DNA of 42,319 nucleotides, taken from positions 1 to 42,319 of the IMG/VR virus record IMGVR_UViG_3300031673_000146. One strand, given 5' to 3'. The translations under genes and the position numbers were made by a program. This DNA comes from a virus. Below are positions 30,372 through 37,520 of this stretch, piece after piece (positions within the stretch are counted from its first letter, which is position 1; every line of letters starts with the position of its first letter). The notes below the pieces were generated by a model, which ran no database searches, was not told where the DNA came from, and saw only the letters and a program-made list of their open reading frames with translations.

Positions 30372-30794
30372 TTATATATCAGTATTGTATAAAGGTCCTT
30401 CCCTAAAGGTAAAGAATGAATCCAATACAGATTTCAATTTAGTTAGAGATGTAAGAGAAAAATAACCATCTATATAATTCCTCTCCATAAACAACCTAAA
30501 ATCATCAGTATTTGTAAGGCTGTTAAACTCGTATACAAATGCAAGATTTGTCTGGAAGTTTTCATCTTCGTTAGCAGAGATTAATAATTTAAAGATATCT
30601 TTCATTATAGGATTATCTTTGATCCTTTCGGGGAATTCTTTGAAAGAACAAATACAATCATAAATAACTGAGCTAGTATAATCTTCTTTTGTAGATAATC
30701 CTGATATAATATGATCAATTAATGATACTACAAAAAGTAATGCAATATATACAAGTGATGCTATTAGAATTATTAACATAAAATCTTGTAACAT
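30372..30794 (-). CDS. Membrane-anchored hypothetical protein
   Basis: 140 aa. One N-terminal membrane helix (FMLIILIASLVYIALLFVVSL, residues 5-25) then a soluble helical region (DEDFQTNL-like acidic patches, FMERNYIDGYFSLTSLTKLK). No family recognised. Its leader AAGGAGGTATCTAAAATG is identical to that of the HNH-like gene at 31849-32187, a local duplication of the translation start. Confidence 0.65.
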   Translation of the reverse strand: MLQDFMLIILIASLVYIALLFVVSLIDHIISGLSTKEDYTSSVIYDCICSFKEFPERIKDNPIMKDIFKLLISANEDENFQTNLAFVYEFNSLTNTDDFRLFMERNYIDGYFSLTSLTKLKSVLDSFFTFREGPLYNTDI

Positions 30795-30839
30795 TTTAGA
30801 TACCTCCTTAATATAAAAATATATTAAATTTTTTAAAAG

Positions 30840-31103
30840 TTAGAATGCAGCTATTCCAAGTGTTAATCCAAAGGTTGGGCCTGATGCAGTTGTTTTGAAT
30901 TCAGAAACTTCTTCTATAGCTGAATTAGAAATTTTCTTAACATAATTTTGTTTGTAGTAAACATATCCACCATTTAAACCAAGTTCAACATTTTTACCAA
31001 GTATGAAAACCAAACCACCTTTAATACCAACTTGCCAACAAAGGCCCCAATCGCTTTTTTCAGAGGAAATATCTTCATCATAATCAATTGTGTATTGACC
31101 CAT
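30840..31103 (-). CDS. Outer-membrane beta-barrel-like fragment
   Basis: 87 aa. Alternating strands GLCWQVGIKGGLVFILG, VELGLNGGYVYYKQNYV and PTFGLTLGIAAF look like the last strands of a small outer-membrane barrel, with the C-terminal Phe that such proteins use as the Bam assembly signal. There is no signal peptide and the N-terminus is short and acidic, so it looks like the tail of a longer protein or a remnant. SD is poor (TTGGA). May be a decayed gene of host origin. Confidence 0.5.
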   Translation of the reverse strand: MGQYTIDYDEDISSEKSDWGLCWQVGIKGGLVFILGKNVELGLNGGYVYYKQNYVKKISNSAIEEVSEFKTTASGPTFGLTLGIAAF

Positions 31104-31129
31104 TCCAATTTAATTAAAAGTGGTTAATA

Positions 31130-31798
31130 TTATTTTTGTTCATAAACATTATAAAATTTTCCAGAATGTTCTACTACTGTTTCGACATTGCTTGTAATTG
31201 GTTCTATAAGGATAAGTTTATCATCTAGGTAATACCCACCATCTTCAATAGCCTTTTTTATAAAGAATGAATCTACCTTAAATAATATTGCATTGTCTAC
31301 TTTTTGTGTTATAAGACCAGTAGTTCCATAGAGAGAAGTAGAATCCAGTGATGATACTGAAAAATTTATATTATCTCCAGTATATGTATGAATTCTAACC
31401 CTGAATTTATTTGGATTATGAGAATTTAGAAGATGCTCAGGAACAGATTTTATGGCTCCTTTGGTGTAATTACGACCGTTCTCTTGAAATTCAACAATAT
31501 ATGTTAAGAAGTAATCATACCTATCTGGGCCAAGATAACTGTATTCTTTAACACTACGTTGAAGATTCTTATCTACAACTTTTACAATTACGCCATTATA
31601 TTCTAACATATCTCCAATAGCAAATTTTCCAACCATTTTTAATTCTGGACTATCATCTTCAACTCTTTGTAAAAAACTTGAATTAGAATAAAGCTCTCTC
31701 ATACAATAGTATATTTTCAAGTTACCACTATCAATTTGTTTATATACTATTTTTACAATAGATCCATTTATATCAATAAGCTCATTTATACAAAACAT
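31130..31798 (-). CDS. Hypothetical protein with SH3-like repeats and a shared C-terminal domain
   Basis: 222 aa. Two similar strands at INELIDINGSIVKIVYKQI and IGDMLEYNGVIVKVVDKNL suggest duplicated SH3/KOW-like units. Residues about 130-222 (FRVRIHTYTGDN, VDSFFIKKAIEDGGYYLDDK, TVVEHSGKFYNVYEQK) match the C-terminal domain of the proteins at 36199, 36898 and 37248. GGAGG lies only 1-2 bases before this ATG, so the true start could differ, yet no better start exists in frame. Confidence 0.65.
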   Translation of the reverse strand: MFCINELIDINGSIVKIVYKQIDSGNLKIYYCMRELYSNSSFLQRVEDDSPELKMVGKFAIGDMLEYNGVIVKVVDKNLQRSVKEYSYLGPDRYDYFLTYIVEFQENGRNYTKGAIKSVPEHLLNSHNPNKFRVRIHTYTGDNINFSVSSLDSTSLYGTTGLITQKVDNAILFKVDSFFIKKAIEDGGYYLDDKLILIEPITSNVETVVEHSGKFYNVYEQK

Positions 31799-31848
31799 TC
31801 CTCCGATTTCTTTATATTCTTTCCATACATCGTTTAGGTCATTTCCAA

Positions 31849-32187
31849 TTACAGTATATGCATCTTACTATGATCAGAGTGATTCATAACTTCTATATTA
31901 TCTAATATATTACAAGTATGATCTCCATTTATATGATGAACTACTTCCTTTTTATGAGCGTGTATTGATTGCAACTCGTTGGTTTTCATTTGTTCATAAC
32001 ATTTACGAAGAGTAGAAAGTTCCTCTTCGATAGAGTTTTTCAAAGATGCTTTTTCACGTATTCTTTTCAATATAGAAGACAAATTTCCTGAAACCTTGGC
32101 TTCACGATCACCTAACTCTGAATAAGATTTTCTAAGATTCTTTATTTTATTTTTAAACTCTTCTTCATTAATATTTTGTTCTGACAT
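31849..32187 (-). CDS. Coiled-coil protein with HNH-like C-terminus
   Basis: 112 aa. Residues 8-75 are a long charged coiled coil (KNKIKNLRKSYSELGDREA, EEELSTLRKCYEQMK). Residues 80-112 read EVVHHINGDHTCNILDNIEV then MNHSDHSKMH, matching the HNH pattern H-H-x-N-G-[DN]...D-N-x-x-x-[NL]...H-x-x-H with H84/H85, D96/N97 and H106/H110. HNH domains are metal-dependent nucleases; this short version may be a homing-type nuclease end or a degenerate DNA-binding remnant. The N-terminal DNA-binding part of homing enzymes is absent. SD AAGGAGG. Confidence 0.7.
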   Translation of the reverse strand: MSEQNINEEEFKNKIKNLRKSYSELGDREAKVSGNLSSILKRIREKASLKNSIEEELSTLRKCYEQMKTNELQSIHAHKKEVVHHINGDHTCNILDNIEVMNHSDHSKMHIL

Positions 32188-32188
32188 T

Positions 32189-32554
32189 TTAGATACCTCC
32201 TTTGTAGTTTGTGATACATTGATTTCGTCTATCGTTTAGATAAATAAAATCAGCAAAATATAAAAACTTACAATCATCGAATTCAAAAGTTATCCATCCA
32301 TTACCAACATCAGTGATATTTGTAGATTCATATGGAATATAGTTTTGTTTATTCTGCAATTGTTTTGTCGTATGTTCTTCCTTTGAAATTTTATTTGTTA
32401 TTATATTACGCGCAACGATATTACCACTCATAACAACTAGGGATATTATCAATATGAAACATAAAACCTTTAAAGGTATTACAATTTTTGAAGGAATCAT
32501 GATATATCTTTGCTTTTTAGAAGATCTTTCAACTATTGATCTATTGTCTTTCAT
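32189..32554 (-). CDS. Single-pass membrane protein
   Basis: 121 aa. Basic cytoplasmic N-terminus (RSIVERSSKKQRY), one membrane helix (VIPLKVLCFILIISLVVMSGNIV, residues about 25-48), then an outer beta-rich domain (GWITFEFDDCKFLYFADFIYL) with two Cys. Type II topology expected. Unknown function. Its stop lies 1 base from the HNH-like gene's start. Confidence 0.65.
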   Translation of the reverse strand: MKDNRSIVERSSKKQRYIMIPSKIVIPLKVLCFILIISLVVMSGNIVARNIITNKISKEEHTTKQLQNKQNYIPYESTNITDVGNGWITFEFDDCKFLYFADFIYLNDRRNQCITNYKGGI

Positions 32555-32569
32555 TTATGTCTCCCTTTA

Positions 32570-32758
32570 TTAATTAGAACTTATTGCTGATAAGTCTTCT
32601 TCAAAAAGATCATGAATATCTTCTCCAGTATCCAAATCTATAATATCATAAAGAATCATAGACTTATCATGACTTAAATTATAACCGGTAACTTTAAACG
32701 ATTCATCCTTACCTTCTATTATGTTTCCTATCTCATATTTAATTTTTAAATTTGTCAT
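32570..32758 (-). CDS. Hypothetical small acidic protein
   Basis: 62 aa starting MTNLKIKYEIGNIIEGKDE. The start at 32758 follows the 79-aa gene's stop directly with GAGG before it; a longer frame into that gene has no SD. SH3-like opening (YEIGNIIEGKDESFKVTGY) and acidic end (DTGEDIHDLFEEDL). Not recognised. Confidence 0.6.
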   Translation of the reverse strand: MTNLKIKYEIGNIIEGKDESFKVTGYNLSHDKSMILYDIIDLDTGEDIHDLFEEDLSAISSN

Positions 32759-32759
32759 T

Positions 32760-32999
32760 TTACCAATCCTCATCTTCTTCTTCATCTTCTTCATCTTGAC
32801 TAGGATATACAGGCCATTCACCTTGTATCTGCCCACAGTTAAGACACCAAGTTAATTCTATATAATCACCTTCGCCTATTCCTATATCACCAGGAACATA
32901 TCCATCAAAATCTTTTCCTTCTATGAAACCGTTATTACAATCAGATGTTTTTCCACTAATATTAGCAATTCTGTTGCTACCACACTGTTGACAACCCAT
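32760..32999 (-). CDS. Small zinc-ribbon protein of a common phage type
   Basis: 79 aa. CQQC at 3-6 (MGCQQCGSNRIANISGK) and CLNC at 52-55 (WCLNCGQIQGEWP) are the two halves of a zinc ribbon, with GYVPGDIGIGEGDYIEL between. This arrangement recurs in many phages as an uncharacterised protein. The very acidic tail (SQDEEDEEEDEDW) is unusual and may mimic nucleic acid. Good position between two coupled genes. Confidence 0.75.
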   Translation of the reverse strand: MGCQQCGSNRIANISGKTSDCNNGFIEGKDFDGYVPGDIGIGEGDYIELTWCLNCGQIQGEWPVYPSQDEEDEEEDEDW

Positions 33000-33001
33000 A
33001 A

Positions 33002-33352
33002 TTATTTACCTCCTTGGTTTAAACAATTAAGTGCATTTGTCAATGACGAAATTTTATTCTTTAAAGCTTTTTCTTTAGAATTAATTCTATCTTGTTTTTG
33101 TTTTTCTATTACTTCAGAGACTCTATCGGATTGATCTAGAACTTCCTTTATAGTGGCTTCAAGAACAACTAATTTTGGACATTCATGATCAGGAAAATTT
33201 TTCTTCCAATAAGTTACTTGTGCTTTTGCTGGTCCAACGGACGTATAAATTCTTGCTGTCTTTATTCCATCGACCCAACTTTTTCCACTACCAGAAAATC
33301 CTTTTGCTCTCATAAATTGACCATCACTATTCATTAATGCAAACAATTCCAT
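33002..33352 (-). CDS. Hypothetical protein with helical C-terminus
   Basis: 116 aa. The first 75 residues are alpha/beta (FALMNSDGQFMRAKGFSGSG, TARIYTSVGPAKAQVTYWKK, PKLVVLEATIKEV), the rest a charged helix (IEKQKQDRINSKEKALKNK). Similar small proteins with the same opening occur in other phages, but I cannot name a family. SD AGGGAG. Confidence 0.65.
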   Translation of the reverse strand: MELFALMNSDGQFMRAKGFSGSGKSWVDGIKTARIYTSVGPAKAQVTYWKKNFPDHECPKLVVLEATIKEVLDQSDRVSEVIEKQKQDRINSKEKALKNKISSLTNALNCLNQGGK

Positions 33353-33369
33353 TTTATTTATCTCCCTGT

Positions 33370-33477
33370 TTATATAGTTAATATCAAAACATGTTTTGCA
33401 ATATTCAATGTAATAACTATTGTATATGGACTAAGAACAATAATTATAAACACAATACCAGCTATAAAATTTTTCAT
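33370..33477 (-). CDS. Very small membrane protein
   Basis: 35 aa: MKNFIAGIVFIIIVLSPYTI then VITLNIAKHVLILTI. Almost entirely hydrophobic, with one or two membrane helices. Preceded by AAGGGA. Placed between KYxLK gene F and the 116-aa gene. Confidence 0.5.
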   Translation of the reverse strand: MKNFIAGIVFIIIVLSPYTIVITLNIAKHVLILTI

Positions 33478-33501
33478 TCTATTATCCCTTTTTATAAATA
33501 T

Positions 33502-33789
33502 TTATTTTAAGTCGTACTTCTTTTTTAACACATTCCTATAATTGACATTCATTTTTTTGCGAAACTGTTCCACGTTAAATAAATCCTCATCATAAATATT
33601 AGTAAAATACTTGCAACCACAATATGTTATTACCTCTTTATTAACTACAATACATGTACTTTGTCTATAATCTTCCCAAAAGTCTGTGTGAATAGATATA
33701 AGTCCACCTCTCCAACACATACCTTGATCTAATAAACATTCAATTACTCCTATGTACTCATCGATAGTTTTAGTGTTTATTGCAAACAA
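33502..33789 (-). CDS. KYxLK-tailed family protein (F), TTG start
   Basis: 95 aa ending NVLKKKYDLK. Clear paralogue of I, J and K: KTIDEYIGVIECLLDQGMCW, FWEDYRQSTCIVVNKEVITYC, VEQFRKKM. No ATG fits; TTG 33789 lies 9 bases after AAGGAG. Function unknown. The conserved [ST]-CI-x-[IV] and ITYC core suggests a small alpha/beta fold. Confidence 0.75.
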   Translation of the reverse strand: MFAINTKTIDEYIGVIECLLDQGMCWRGGLISIHTDFWEDYRQSTCIVVNKEVITYCGCKYFTNIYDEDLFNVEQFRKKMNVNYRNVLKKKYDLK

Positions 33790-33812
33790 AATTTATTCTC
33801 CTTATAAATTAA

Positions 33813-33915
33813 TTATTCTAAATGACATCTATATTGACCATAATGGCACACTGTATTATACTTACAACTTCTACAATTAGTACTTTCAAGAAGAATGTCT
33901 TTTATTATAATACAT
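33813..33915 (-). pseudogene. Frameshifted small Cys-rich (zinc-finger-like) gene
   Basis: AGGA and ATG 33915 start MYYNKRHSS-stop, but the +1 frame continues DILLESTNCRSCKYNTVCHY then GQYRCHLE-stop at 33813. Removing one A from the AAAA run in the fifth/sixth codon would join them into a 33-aa protein with C-x2-C-x5-C-x6-C. Either a real one-base disruption, an assembly/sequencing slip in a homopolymer, or slippage during expression. Confidence 0.45.
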
Positions 33916-33928
33916 AATCGTTCCTATT

Positions 33929-34312
33929 TTATCTTAGATCATATTTTTTACCGAATGCATATTTTACAGGTATATTAACAAACTGCATAATCTCTTCCAA
34001 TACTTCTTCATGGTTATCATTAACTTCGAAAATATCTCCTTCCATCGGTTTTCTATATAGGATATTTACATAGTCTTTTTTAAAACCAAGCCATTCGAAA
34101 GTATATCTTATCGAATTACAGTCAGGATATAAAACTATGGATAAGTATAATTCTGTTTCTTTTACTTTTGATAGTCTAATTAAATCAAAATAAGCAATAT
34201 TAACATAACCTCTCTTGAAATTACATTTAGCAACATACCAAGGTGATTGATTTGGATTATAATAATTGAATAGGTTGTAATTTATAATATAATGGTTTAT
34301 TATATCAAACAT
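33929..34312 (-). CDS. KYxLK-tailed family protein (G)
   Basis: 127 aa starting MFDIINHYIINYN (AAGGAG sets ATG 34312), ending AFGKKYDLR. Obvious tandem duplicate of H: shared MFDIIN, CNF, AY-x-DLI, IVLYP, RYTF-x-W, EEVLEEIM-x-FV and KKYDLR. Mixed alpha/beta, Tyr-rich. Function unknown. Confidence 0.8.
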   Translation of the reverse strand: MFDIINHYIINYNLFNYYNPNQSPWYVAKCNFKRGYVNIAYFDLIRLSKVKETELYLSIVLYPDCNSIRYTFEWLGFKKDYVNILYRKPMEGDIFEVNDNHEEVLEEIMQFVNIPVKYAFGKKYDLR

Positions 34313-34324
34313 CAACTCTTCTCC

Positions 34325-34711
34325 TTATCTTAGATCATATTTTTTCTTAAATATATCTTTTCCATCATATATAACAAATTCCATAATCTCTTCCAATACT
34401 TCATCCTGTTTATATTTAACAATATAAATATTTCCTAATAGTCTATATTTATTTTGCAAAATATTACGAAAATCTTTTTCGTCGCCATACCATTTAAAAG
34501 TATATCTATATGGATTCCTATATGGATATAATACTATATATAAATACAATTTAGAAGATTTTGTATTAGTAATATTAATTAAATCAATATAAGCATGATG
34601 CCCACCAAAGTTATTAAAATTACATTGAACGATATACCTTGCGTTTTGATACATACTATAATGATTTACTAATGTGTAAATTTCTACATAATTATTTATT
34701 ATATCAAACAT
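34325..34711 (-). CDS. KYxLK-tailed family protein (H)
   Basis: 128 aa starting MFDIINNYVEIYT (AAAGGAG sets ATG 34711), ending DIFKKKYDLR. Duplicate of G with about half of positions changed but with the tail unchanged in protein. The tail DNA is almost the same as in G, as expected of a recent pair, but differs from F and I, which also end in KYDL. Confidence 0.8.
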   Translation of the reverse strand: MFDIINNYVEIYTLVNHYSMYQNARYIVQCNFNNFGGHHAYIDLINITNTKSSKLYLYIVLYPYRNPYRYTFKWYGDEKDFRNILQNKYRLLGNIYIVKYKQDEVLEEIMEFVIYDGKDIFKKKYDLR

Positions 34712-34745
34712 CAACTCTCCTTTACCCAATAGTTATCAAACAAAA

Positions 34746-35057
34746 TTATTTCAAATCATACTTTACCTTGAATTTATCTCTAATAATATCTATGATTTGA
34801 GAACTAAACTCTTCTGTACTGATTATAATTTTACCATAATGACTTTTGGCATACTCTTCGCTACAATATGTTATATAGTTATACTCTCTATCTTTTACAT
34901 TAATAATAATATACATTTTAGACCTATAATCTTCCCAATAATCTTCATTGATACTATTACTACTATTACTCCAGAATATGTTTTGGTCTATAGCCCATTT
35001 TACTACAAACAAATAATTTTCAAGTGTAGGTGTATGTATACACTTAGTTTTAAACAT
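34746..35057 (-). CDS. KYxLK-tailed family protein (I)
   Basis: 103 aa ending DKFKVKYDLK. Paralogue of F, J and K: IHTPTLENYLFVVKWAIDQN, INEDYWEDYRSKMYIIIN, ITYCSEEYAK. The HTPT-x-x-[DN]Y-x-x-V-x-x-W opening is shared with J and K. SD AAGGAG. Function unknown. Confidence 0.8.
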   Translation of the reverse strand: MFKTKCIHTPTLENYLFVVKWAIDQNIFWSNSSNSINEDYWEDYRSKMYIIINVKDREYNYITYCSEEYAKSHYGKIIISTEEFSSQIIDIIRDKFKVKYDLK

Positions 35058-35078
35058 ATTGATTTCTCCTTTTTTGTA

Positions 35079-35390
35079 TTATCTCAAACCATACTTCACA
35101 CCAAACATATTGGCAAAATTACTTTTAGAAAAATTATAAAATTGTTCTATGGTTAATATATCCATTGTAAGATTATTTTTAGCATATATTTTACTACAGT
35201 AAGATATTACGTCTTTCATAATTATAATACATGTTTCATTAGAAAAACACTTCCAACGAATTTTATCAATACGTTTACATCCAGAAGCCCAAAATATATC
35301 TTGATTAAATGCCCATTTAATTACTTCTATGTAATCTTTTTGTGTAGGTGTGTGTACAATTATAGGTAGTTCATCTATTTTTATTGACAT
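35079..35390 (-). CDS. KYxLK-tailed family protein (J)
   Basis: 103 aa ending NMFGVKYGLR. Paralogue of F, I and K: VHTPTQKDYIEVIKWAFNQD, IFWASGCKRI, TCIIIMKDVISYCSKIYAK. SD AGGAG. Function unknown. Confidence 0.8.
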   Translation of the reverse strand: MSIKIDELPIIVHTPTQKDYIEVIKWAFNQDIFWASGCKRIDKIRWKCFSNETCIIIMKDVISYCSKIYAKNNLTMDILTIEQFYNFSKSNFANMFGVKYGLR

Positions 35391-35409
35391 GGTTAATTTC
35401 TCCTATTAA

Positions 35410-35718
35410 TTACTTCAAACCATACTTTAAACCAAAGCTGGTTTTAGTACATTTATAGAACTGTGTCATATTAATTGGACTCCTATTATAAGTAACTATG
35501 ACATAGCCTACGCTACAGTATGTTACTACATCGCTAATTGTAATACATGTATTTTCCTTATGATTATCCCAATAATCTTCATTGATATTAGTATCTCCAG
35601 TTGCCCAAGTTATTTTTTGGGCAAGATACCAATTAATTACAGTTATATAGTCTTCAATAGTAGGTGTATGTATAACTGTATGAATACTGTCTCTATAGTA
35701 TATTTTAGCTCTTAACAT
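35410..35718 (-). CDS. KYxLK-tailed family protein (K)
   Basis: 102 aa starting MLRAKIYYRD (GGAG 10 bases before ATG 35718; this length matches I and J), ending SFGLKYGLK. Paralogue of F, I and J: VIHTPTIEDYITVINWYLAQ, WATGDTNINEDYWDNHKENT, VVTYCSVGY. First gene of the long leftward operon headed by motif A at 35770. Confidence 0.8.
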   Translation of the reverse strand: MLRAKIYYRDSIHTVIHTPTIEDYITVINWYLAQKITWATGDTNINEDYWDNHKENTCITISDVVTYCSVGYVIVTYNRSPINMTQFYKCTKTSFGLKYGLK

Positions 35719-35769
35719 ATTAATTATCTCCATATTTTTAATTATAAAATAATGATTATCTTATTAATA

Positions 35770-35786
35770 TTTAATATATATAGTAA
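35770..35786 (-). promoter_or_regulatory. Motif A promoter-like element for the K-to-30031 operon
   Basis: Sense TTACTATATATATTAAA, followed by TATTAATAAGATAAT, 52 bases before the ATG of gene K. No strong terminator is seen until 30.0 kb. Confidence 0.65.
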
Positions 35787-35796
35787 TAAAGATAGA

Positions 35797-35844
35797 AACA
35801 AAATAAAAAAAGAAAGCGGGTAAATTAATAACCACTTTCTTTTT
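35797..35844 (-). terminator. Probable terminator after the 98-aa gene
   Basis: Leftward imperfect hairpin (AAAAGAAAG with CTTTCTTTTT and GGT/ACC, interrupted by an internal mismatch) followed by a T-rich tract. Located between the stop at 35879 and the next motif A. Confidence 0.5.
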
Positions 35845-35878
35845 ATTATTAGAGAGATAGATAAAATATTATATTATA

Positions 35879-36175
35879 CTAACAATTTATTTTATCAAAT
35901 GTTTTCCCTTCGTTACTGCATAAATAACAGGTACAGTTTTGTAAATACAAGACTGTAGGTCTTCTATTAGAATCCATATATTGTAAAACAATTCTTACAT
36001 AGAGTTCTTTAGTCGTACACGTTGGATTAGTTATTACTTTAAAATCAGATCCAGGAAGTTCTCTAGATATGGAGTCTCGTTTCGCATCATTCCTATATTT
36101 AATGTAAGATATTTCATCAAATACCCAACAATCATAATTTGTTTCATAAGCTTTTCTTTTTACTTTTAATATCAT
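35879..36175 (-). CDS. Hypothetical small Cys-containing protein
   Basis: 98 aa, basic start (ILKVKRKAYETNYDCWVF) and a Cys-rich end (YLQNCTCYLCSNEGKTFDKINC) with four clustered Cys that could bind zinc. Not recognised. SD AAAGG. Last gene of the 37.5-35.9 kb operon. Confidence 0.65.
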   Translation of the reverse strand: MILKVKRKAYETNYDCWVFDEISYIKYRNDAKRDSISRELPGSDFKVITNPTCTTKELYVRIVLQYMDSNRRPTVLYLQNCTCYLCSNEGKTFDKINC

Positions 36176-36198
36176 TTTAAGTCTACCTTTTTATATAA

Positions 36199-36795
36199 CT
36201 AATCCATATTCACTAACTCAAAATATTCATCGCCTATCTTTACAGTTTGCATAAAATTAGTAGTAGGTTTAACTCTAATGAGACGACCATTAAAATAAAA
36301 TGCTCTCTGTTTAATGATTATACTGGAATAATAAGAACTAAGCTTTTCTACCATACTTGGATTTGCATCTTCACCAGGAGTATAAAAGGTTGTGCTAAAT
36401 TCCATAAGTTTATCTATTACTAATACAACTACTCTACCATCAGTTGAACCATGTGTATAAATACAAATATGTACATCATCCATTTCCAGATTGTTAGTGA
36501 CTGGTGTAGGATTAGTTGGATGGTTTTCTTTTTCACTAGCCAATATTATATTCAAAGTATTTCGTAAATCTGTAAGTTTAAGTTGAGTACTTTGTATAGA
36601 ATGTTTGGTTGTTTTAATTTTGTGTGCCAATGTATATATACCTTGGTTCACCATATCAATATCTTCCTGAAGTCTTTTTCTATAATTCACAATAGTCAGA
36701 TATTTTTCAGAATCTATTTTAAACTGTGACTCCAAATTTTTCAGTGACTCTTCTTTTGATTTAATGGTTTTCTCTATGTTGTTTTGGTTTATCAT
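36199..36795 (-). CDS. Coiled-coil protein with a repeated C-terminal domain
   Basis: 198 aa starting MINQNNIEKTIKSKEESLKN. Residues 1-85 are a coiled coil (LNLESQ-type heptads to RNTLNIILASEKE). Residues about 105-198 (HICIYTHGSTDGRVVVLV, SIIIKQRAFYFNGRLIRVKP, TVKIGDEYFELV) match the domain in the proteins at 31130, 36898 and 37248. Coiled coil plus small domain suggests an oligomer that displays the domain. Function unknown. Confidence 0.68.
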   Translation of the reverse strand: MINQNNIEKTIKSKEESLKNLESQFKIDSEKYLTIVNYRKRLQEDIDMVNQGIYTLAHKIKTTKHSIQSTQLKLTDLRNTLNIILASEKENHPTNPTPVTNNLEMDDVHICIYTHGSTDGRVVVLVIDKLMEFSTTFYTPGEDANPSMVEKLSSYYSSIIIKQRAFYFNGRLIRVKPTTNFMQTVKIGDEYFELVNMD

Positions 36796-36897
36796 TATCA
36801 ATACCTTTCTTGTTCATGGTTTGAAGTTAATATCCATTTTAAATACTACTTTTTATATATGTTTAGAGAACAATCTGTTCCAATATAAAGGTTTAAT

Positions 36898-37182
36898 TTA
36901 CATCGATAATTTGTAACTCTGGGTATTCCAATCACAAAAATAGTTTTCACCAATACCTTCTTTTTGCAATCTTACATACTGGTCATTGAAATAAAAACCA
37001 CCTTGTTTAATAGCTACATCTATATAACTCCTATGCATATTAAAAAGTACTGTAGGAGTCACAACTTCGCCATATGTATTGATGCGTTTATGGGCTGCAC
37101 AATGTATACTATTATTAGCTACTAATACCCAAGCATATCCTGAATCTATTACATGTACATATATTTTTATATAAGCATTCAT
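36898..37182 (-). CDS. Stand-alone copy of the shared small domain
   Basis: 94 aa starting MNAYIKIYVHVIDSG; TTGGAG sets ATG 37182. Nearly the whole protein is the domain shared with the ends of the 222-aa and 198-aa proteins: IKIYVHV, PTVLFNMHRSYIDVAIKQGG, FYFNDQYVRL and a final YKLSM. Function unknown. Confidence 0.68.
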   Translation of the reverse strand: MNAYIKIYVHVIDSGYAWVLVANNSIHCAAHKRINTYGEVVTPTVLFNMHRSYIDVAIKQGGFYFNDQYVRLQKEGIGENYFCDWNTQSYKLSM

Positions 37183-37247
37183 TTTATAAATCTCCAATCT
37201 TGATTGTTATAGGGTTTTAATTCTTTTCATAATTATACTATGTACTT

Positions 37248-37520
37248 CTAACCTTTTAACATTATTATCTTTGTTAAAGTTGCATCACGACTGTACACAT
37301 ATCCATTTAAAACGAATTTCTTATCTTGGATTATTCTATCCAAAAGATCTGTATTAATACTCCGTATACAATCAGGTCCTATATTTGGATAACCTGATTT
37401 AACATCGACTTGAACTTGATAACTAATTAAGGTTCCATTTGCAATATAAGAAGTTAATATAATACTATGACTCCCTTTGTTAATAACATCTATGTTTACC
37501 AATGAGTTTATAGCTGACAT
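37248..37520 (-). CDS. Stand-alone copy of the shared small domain, diverged
   Basis: 90 aa starting MSAINSLVNIDVINKG behind a strong AAAGGAG. Strand-rich (HSIILTSYIANGTLISYQVQ) then SINTDLLDRIIQDKKFVLNG and YVYSRDATLTK, aligning loosely with the [IV]-x-x-x-I-x-x-x-x-F-x-[LF]-[ND] core of the other three copies. First gene of its operon; motif A and the TTATTAATCTTTT leader precede it. Confidence 0.68.
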   Translation of the reverse strand: MSAINSLVNIDVINKGSHSIILTSYIANGTLISYQVQVDVKSGYPNIGPDCIRSINTDLLDRIIQDKKFVLNGYVYSRDATLTKIIMLKG

